The notes below the pieces were generated by a model, which worked only from the letters and a program-made list of their open reading frames with translations, ran no database searches and had not been told where the DNA came from. A stretch of 11,259 nt of DNA. Source: Chloroflexota bacterium. GTDB lineage: Bacteria; Chloroflexota; Dehalococcoidia; Dehalococcoidales; UBA2162. Positions 8,680 through 11,259 of this stretch are shown here, piece by piece; within the stretch, counting starts at the first letter, position 1; every line of letters starts with the position of its first letter. The DNA is taken from positions 1 to 11,259 of the forward strand of contig JACPSA010000140.1 in assembly GCA_016193545.1 (NCBI GenBank), written 5' to 3'. Both the position numbers and the translations under genes were made by a program.

Positions 8680-8738
8680 ACTGATAAAAGCCGCTGATCA
8701 CCAGGCAGAAAAATGTTGCTGCCGAAATGATTTAATCC

Positions 8739-8768
8739 ATTATTCTAACTACGCTGGTGGTGCGTGAA
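8739..8768 (-). promoter_or_regulatory. Candidate weak promoter of the nar operon
   Basis: On the minus strand a poor -35 box, TTCACG (8763-8768), is followed after 18 bp by AATAAT (8739-8744). An overlapping TAGAAT at 8742-8747 has a 15-bp spacer. Transcription would start near 8732, about 50 bp before the cytochrome gene. The -35 box touches the 20-bp palindrome, whose centre would fall near -44. That is the usual place for an activator at a promoter with a poor -35 box. Assigned by eye only. Confidence 0.4.
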
Positions 8769-8786
8769 TACGACTTAAGTCGTATT
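8767..8786. promoter_or_regulatory. Perfect 20-bp palindrome, candidate NarL/NarP-like operator
   Basis: AATACGACTT is followed directly by its exact reverse complement. Inside it are the two heptamers TACGACT (8769-8775) and AGTCGTA (8778-8784), separated by two bases. This is the inverted 7-2-7 layout used by the nitrate response regulators NarL and NarP, whose heptamer is TACYYMT, and each half agrees at 5 of 7 positions. A third heptamer-like site, TTAAGTA at 8787-8793 (6 of 7), follows directly. The palindrome lies 97 bp before the cytochrome start and 214 bp before the divergent gene at 8991, so control of the nar operon is the likelier job. No regulator gene is present in the window. 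Confidence 0.6.
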
Positions 8787-8811
8787 TTAAGTAAATGTTT
8801 CTTGGAAGTCA

Positions 8812-8843
8812 AGGAATGAATCCCGAGCTTACTACTCATTCCT
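8812..8843. repeat. 8-bp inverted repeat in the divergent intergenic region
   Basis: The arms AGGAATGA (8812-8819) and TCATTCCT (8836-8843) are perfectly complementary around a 16-base loop. No U-tract follows on either strand, so a terminator is unlikely. It could be a second operator with widely spaced half-sites, or chance. The 311-bp gap between the cytochrome gene and the gene at 8991 also holds the 20-bp palindrome, a short palindrome AACTATAGTT (8881-8890) and a nested inverted repeat (8904-8941). I see no convincing gene in it. Confidence 0.35.
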
Positions 8844-8903
8844 CGTTGTTGGTGGGGATAAATGATGATAGATTACCTTCAACTATAGTTTGCTCACAGC
8901 TGG

Positions 8904-8941
8904 GGACAACCAGGGGACCTTTTCGGTTCAAGGTATTGTCC
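8904..8941. repeat. Nested inverted repeat upstream of the 8991 promoter
   Basis: The outer arms GGACAA (8904-8909) and TTGTCC (8936-8941) enclose inner arms ACCTT (8917-8921) and AAGGT (8930-8934) around an 8-base loop. There are seven unpaired bases on the left side and one on the right. It ends 12 bp before the -35 box of the promoter at 8954-8982. It may be a regulator-binding site or part of a leader transcript. The arms are short, and chance is quite possible. Confidence 0.25.
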
Positions 8942-8953
8942 TCTCAGTTCCAC

Positions 8954-8982
8954 TTGCAGCAATTTCAACAGCACTCTATAAT
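8954..8982 (+). promoter_or_regulatory. Promoter of the C_GCAxxG_C_C gene
   Basis: TTGCAG (8954-8959, 3 of 6 to consensus) is followed by exactly 17 bp and a perfect TATAAT (8977-8982). Only eight bases separate the -10 box from the GTG at 8991. The transcript would therefore start at or within a base or two of the GTG and have no room for a Shine-Dalgarno site. Confidence 0.6.
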
Positions 8983-8990
8983 GGAATATT

Positions 8991-9437
8991 GTGAATAAAT
9001 CTAAGAGTGCTGCTGCATTAATGACTGAACATCGCATTAACTGTGCTCAGTCAGAGGTCTCAGTTTTCTGTGAAGAATTGGGGCTTGACCGGGATAAGGC
9101 CCTTAAAGTGGCAATGGGATTTGGTGGTGGTATGGGGCGTACCGGTAACACATGTGGGGCCGTCACCGGCGCCTATATGGTATTGGGATTGGCACAGGAA
9201 ATATTACCTGACAATCCCCGCACAAGCATAGATAGAACCTATGAACTTGTGCGGGAGTTCAATCAAAGGTTCAAGACACTTCATGACTCACTGACGTGCA
9301 AAGAGCTGCTTGGTTGTGATATCAGTATGCCTGAAGGTGTTGCTGAAGCGCGCGACAAAAAGCTATTCACATCTGCCTGTCCTGACTTTGTCAGAGACTC
9401 CGTGAAAATACTGGAGACTTTACTTCAGCTAACCTGA
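8991..9437 (+). CDS. C_GCAxxG_C_C family protein, putative cysteine-rich redox or metal protein
   Basis: The product is a 148-residue soluble protein of the C_GCAxxG_C_C family. It shows the family order of cysteines: Cys18 (INCAQ), the glycine-rich GFGGGMGRTGNTCGAVTGA (residues 43-61, Cys55), Cys103 (LTCKELLGC, with Cys109) and Cys130 (SACPDF). No reaction is firmly known for the family. The conserved cysteines suggest redox chemistry or metal binding. I prefer the GTG start because it puts the first cysteine at residue 18, usual for the family. An ATG at 9021 would leave it at residue 8. No Shine-Dalgarno site precedes the GTG, and the promoter position suggests a leaderless mRNA. It is transcribed away from the nar operon across a shared 311-bp region, so joint regulation is possible but unproven. 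Confidence 0.87.
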   Translation: MNKSKSAAALMTEHRINCAQSEVSVFCEELGLDRDKALKVAMGFGGGMGRTGNTCGAVTGAYMVLGLAQEILPDNPRTSIDRTYELVREFNQRFKTLHDSLTCKELLGCDISMPEGVAEARDKKLFTSACPDFVRDSVKILETLLQLT

Positions 9438-9480
9438 GCACGACTAAGGGGGCAATACCTGGAACTTCCCTGCATTCCAA

Positions 9481-9508
9481 GCCCGACGGGCCGGGCAGAA
9501 TCTTTTCT
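9481..9508 (+). terminator. Weak GC-rich hairpin, possible terminator
   Basis: GCCCG (9481-9485) and CGGGC (9492-9496) can pair around a six-base loop, and TCTTTTCT follows five bases later. The stem is short and the T-run is not directly adjacent. It would end the transcript of the gene stopping at 9437. No other terminator is seen in the 110-bp gap before nth. Confidence 0.3.
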
Positions 9509-9547
9509 ATAACCTCCCATCATATTAGTTGGTAACATCAATGATAT

Positions 9548-10216
9548 ATGACTAAAAGGCACATCAACCGCATCATTACTTTACTGACCGGCGAATATGG
9601 CGAGCAATGCTGGCAGCCAGACCACAGGCCGGTGGCAACCTTAGTCCAGACTATTCTTTCGCAACATACCTCGGATATAAACTCGCACCGGACTTTTCAG
9701 GCTCTTGGCTCCGTTTTTCCTGATTGGGAGGACATGGCTGATGCCGATGTTGGCCATATTGCGTTCTCTATCAGGGGTGGGGGGTTGGGGGACATCAAGG
9801 CGAAACGCATCAAGCAGGCGCTGAATGAAATAAGGGTGAAACACGGAAAAATTGAACTCGATTTTCTGAATCAACTTTCCCTGGATGAAGCCAGAGATTG
9901 GCTGAAGCAGTTGCCCGGAGTGGGTACCAAAACGGCCAATTGCGTTCTCCTCTTCTCTTTAGGCAAACCCGCCCTTCCCGTAGATACGCACATCTTCCGT
10001 GTCTCCAGGAGGCTGGGGCTTATCGATGATAAGGCATCAGTGGAAAAAGCTCACACAGTTCTTGAAGACCTGGTTCTACCCGAGGATGTCTACAGGTTTC
10101 ATGTGCTGATGATTGAACACGGCAGGAAAATGTGTAAGGCAATACGCCCTCTCTGCCATGAGTGCATGTTGCAGGAACTCTGCCCCGGCTACGAGCAATT
10201 TAAGAAAGTGAGGTGA
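9548..10216 (+). CDS. nth: Endonuclease III, DNA glycosylase/AP lyase
   Basis: This base-excision repair enzyme of the HhH-GPD family removes oxidised pyrimidines and cuts the abasic site. Its 222 residues are near the family norm of about 210. The helix-hairpin-helix LPGVGTKTA (residues 122-130) carries the catalytic Lys128, and the catalytic Asp146 is in VDTHIFRVSRRLGL. The C-terminal [4Fe-4S] loop is exactly C-x6-C-x2-C-x5-C: Cys196, Cys203, Cys206 and Cys212. Having both Lys and Asp points to a bifunctional glycosylase/lyase, not a MutY-type monofunctional enzyme. The segment TILSQHTSDINSHR (35-48) differs from the usual LSAQTTD, so substrate preference may differ from E. coli Nth. No Shine-Dalgarno site is visible before the ATG. 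The next gene starts 4 bp after the stop. Confidence 0.94.
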   Translation: MTKRHINRIITLLTGEYGEQCWQPDHRPVATLVQTILSQHTSDINSHRTFQALGSVFPDWEDMADADVGHIAFSIRGGGLGDIKAKRIKQALNEIRVKHGKIELDFLNQLSLDEARDWLKQLPGVGTKTANCVLLFSLGKPALPVDTHIFRVSRRLGLIDDKASVEKAHTVLEDLVLPEDVYRFHVLMIEHGRKMCKAIRPLCHECMLQELCPGYEQFKKVR

Positions 10217-10220
10217 AAAG

Positions 10221-10613
10221 ATGAAGACTAAAACCATACGGCAGGCGGCAACTTTCAAGGCAAGCCGTCATGAAGTCTATGAAGCGTTAATGGATTCAAA
10301 AAGGCACTCTGAATTTACCGGCAGCAAAGCCAGTATCAGCCGTAAAATCGGTGGCAAGTTTACTGTTTGGGACGGCGACCTTGAGGGCATCAACCTGGAA
10401 CTAGTCCCGGATGAGAAAATTGTCCAGTCATGGCGTCTCAATGATTGGCCTGTAGGACATTATTCCAGAGCCACTTTTTCCCTGAAAGAAATTGATGGCA
10501 GCACCCGCCTAACCTTCACGCAGACTGGCGTTCCTGAGGAAAGCTATCAGGATGTAAGTCAGGGCTGGCGTGACTACTATTGGAAGCCTATGAAAGGGAT
10601 GCTGGAGAAGTAA
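10221..10613 (+). CDS. AHSA1-type SRPBCC domain protein
   Basis: This small soluble protein of 130 residues belongs to the START-like SRPBCC fold, AHSA1 (Hsp90 ATPase activator homologue) family. The N-terminal strand and helix are RQAATFKASRHEVYEALMD. The middle has GGKFTVWDGDLEGINLELVP followed by IVQSWR, and the C-terminal helix QGWRDYYWKPMKGMLEK carries the typical GW...YW...L pattern. Family members have a deep hydrophobic pocket, but for bacterial ones the ligand is usually unknown, and no specific function can be given here. The ATG is 4 bp after the nth stop with a GAGGT site 7 nt upstream, so it is co-transcribed with nth. The pairing does not by itself imply a role in repair. Confidence 0.88.
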   Translation: MKTKTIRQAATFKASRHEVYEALMDSKRHSEFTGSKASISRKIGGKFTVWDGDLEGINLELVPDEKIVQSWRLNDWPVGHYSRATFSLKEIDGSTRLTFTQTGVPEESYQDVSQGWRDYYWKPMKGMLEK

Positions 10614-10636
10614 CTGGGGCTTCCTTAGCCAGAAGG

Positions 10637-11259
10637 CTATGCTGGCACTCCAGCCTGGAACTTGGTCATCAGCTCCAGAAAACGTTCCATCGAGACAATT
10701 TGTGGGGCGTGCCCGGCGGGCATCTCTGCTACCTTCGTATGAGGAAGCTGGGTAGCCAGTATATTGATAATCTGATGCAGGAACTTTGCCGAGCCAGTAC
10801 CCTTTACCAGCAGCACCGATTTCTGAAAGGCGCGCAAACGCTTAGGGTCATCGTTGTGTTTCAAAACGGCAGGGCTATTTCGCAGCGCTTGACGATATTG
10901 CACCCACAGTGGCCACTGAGGAAGTTGGCGAGGCGATTGTCCTGGTGGACAGAAACCTACGGCACACAGGAACTGTTCTAGCTTGTCTTCCGAGATATCA
11001 CCGTGTAAAGTTCGCAGCACAGCCATATTCTGCTCCGCCTCGGTATCTGGTTTACCCAGTGCCAGCAGTACCCATATGGCCGGGGGCTCAATAAGTACCA
11101 GAGAGCGTACCTTGTCTTGATGGTCTAGCGCGTAATCCAGTGTAATCAGCGCGCCGTAAGACCAGGCTACGATATCTACCGGTGATGTCACTCCTAATTC
11201 ATCCAGTGTTGCTGCCAATGCCTGGCTTTCCATTTTAACTGAGTACCTCGGTGGAAGCC
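10637..11259 (-). CDS. Alpha/beta hydrolase, 5' end cut by window edge
   Basis: At least 206 residues are present. The frame stays open to the right edge and reads PPRYSVKMESQALAATL, matching the segment before the nucleophile elbow in this family. The true start is therefore outside, and the ATG at 11231-11233 is internal. The nucleophile is the serine of AWSYGA, a variant of G-x-S-x-G with alanine first, followed by LVLIEPPA. The C-terminal histidine is in PAGHAPQIVSMERFLELM. After the strand LLVKG, the usual Asp/Glu position reads GTGSAKF, so no acid is seen there. It may lie after an earlier strand, as in some relatives. The substrate is unknown: esterase, lactonase or similar. The gene converges with the SRPBCC gene, with 23 bp between the stops. 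Confidence 0.85.
   Translation of the reverse strand, partial: LPPRYSVKMESQALAATLDELGVTSPVDIVAWSYGALITLDYALDHQDKVRSLVLIEPPAIWVLLALGKPDTEAEQNMAVLRTLHGDISEDKLEQFLCAVGFCPPGQSPRQLPQWPLWVQYRQALRNSPAVLKHNDDPKRLRAFQKSVLLVKGTGSAKFLHQIINILATQLPHTKVAEMPAGHAPQIVSMERFLELMTKFQAGVPA

Noticed and set aside
8795..8998. 67-residue plus-strand reading frame in the intergenic region
   Set aside because: It has no ribosome site and no recognisable family. It covers the inverted repeats and the promoter of the next gene, and overlaps that gene's start. Most likely non-coding.
10626..10654. Two short hairpins (TAGCC-AGAA-GGCTA and GCTGG-CACT-CCAGC) between or within the convergent gene ends
   Set aside because: Stems are only 5 bp, no T-run follows on either strand, and the second lies within the hydrolase coding sequence. 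Too weak to call a bidirectional terminator.
10580..10981. 133-residue plus-strand frame after the SRPBCC gene
   Set aside because: It is antisense to the alpha/beta hydrolase, whose motifs are clear, and it overlaps the SRPBCC gene end in another frame.
1..11259. Search by eye for CRISPR repeats, tRNA genes, transposases and att-like direct repeats
   Set aside because: No regularly spaced repeats, no cloverleaf-like sequence and no transposase or integrase reading frame were seen. The permease truncation has no visible insertion sequence beside it.

Overview
The window comes from a bacterium of medium GC content. Its centre is a respiratory nitrate reductase operon on the minus strand. Translation starts of both ATG and GTG/TTG type, clear Shine-Dalgarno sites in the operon, sigma70-like promoters and a TPP riboswitch all fit Bacteria. 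The operon opens with a membrane-anchored diheme cytochrome c, as in the narC-first operon known from Thermus, and its NarG has no twin-arginine signal. A deep-branching lineage such as Chloroflexota is my guess, not something the sequence proves.

Layout, right to left on the minus strand: diheme cytochrome c (7774-8679), narG (4157-7774), narH (2654-4144), narJ (2097-2654), narI (1412-2104) and a TDT/SLAC1-family anion channel (370-1410). They overlap or lie within 12 bp of each other and surely form one transcript. Last in line is the 5' stub of a MOT1-type molybdate permease (138-332). It is cut off after about 52 recognisable residues. The strong promoter of a TPP riboswitch (about 31-113) sits in the tail of the stub. 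The riboswitch runs into an 8-bp UACG-loop hairpin at the window edge and controls a gene beyond it, probably for thiamine synthesis or uptake.

Together the genes make a quinol:nitrate oxidoreductase on the inner membrane face: molybdenum bis-MGD and Fe-S in NarG, four Fe-S clusters in NarH, two b hemes in NarI, and the NarJ chaperone. A periplasm-facing diheme cytochrome and a channel that could carry nitrate or nitrite are added. No narK is present in the window. The reverse reaction (nitrite oxidation) cannot be excluded from sequence alone. Upstream of the operon is a perfect 20-bp palindrome with the 7-2-7 layout of NarL/NarP sites, a candidate nitrate-response operator.

Right of about 8950 the genes read mainly on the plus strand and are unrelated to respiration: a C_GCAxxG_C_C family protein, endonuclease III (nth) and an AHSA1-type SRPBCC protein. 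A convergent alpha/beta hydrolase runs off the right edge. I see no insertion sequence, tRNA, rRNA or CRISPR array. The window holds no clearly new system. The most interesting points are the accessory genes of the nar operon, the NarL-like palindrome, and the junction of truncated molybdate permease and riboswitch.
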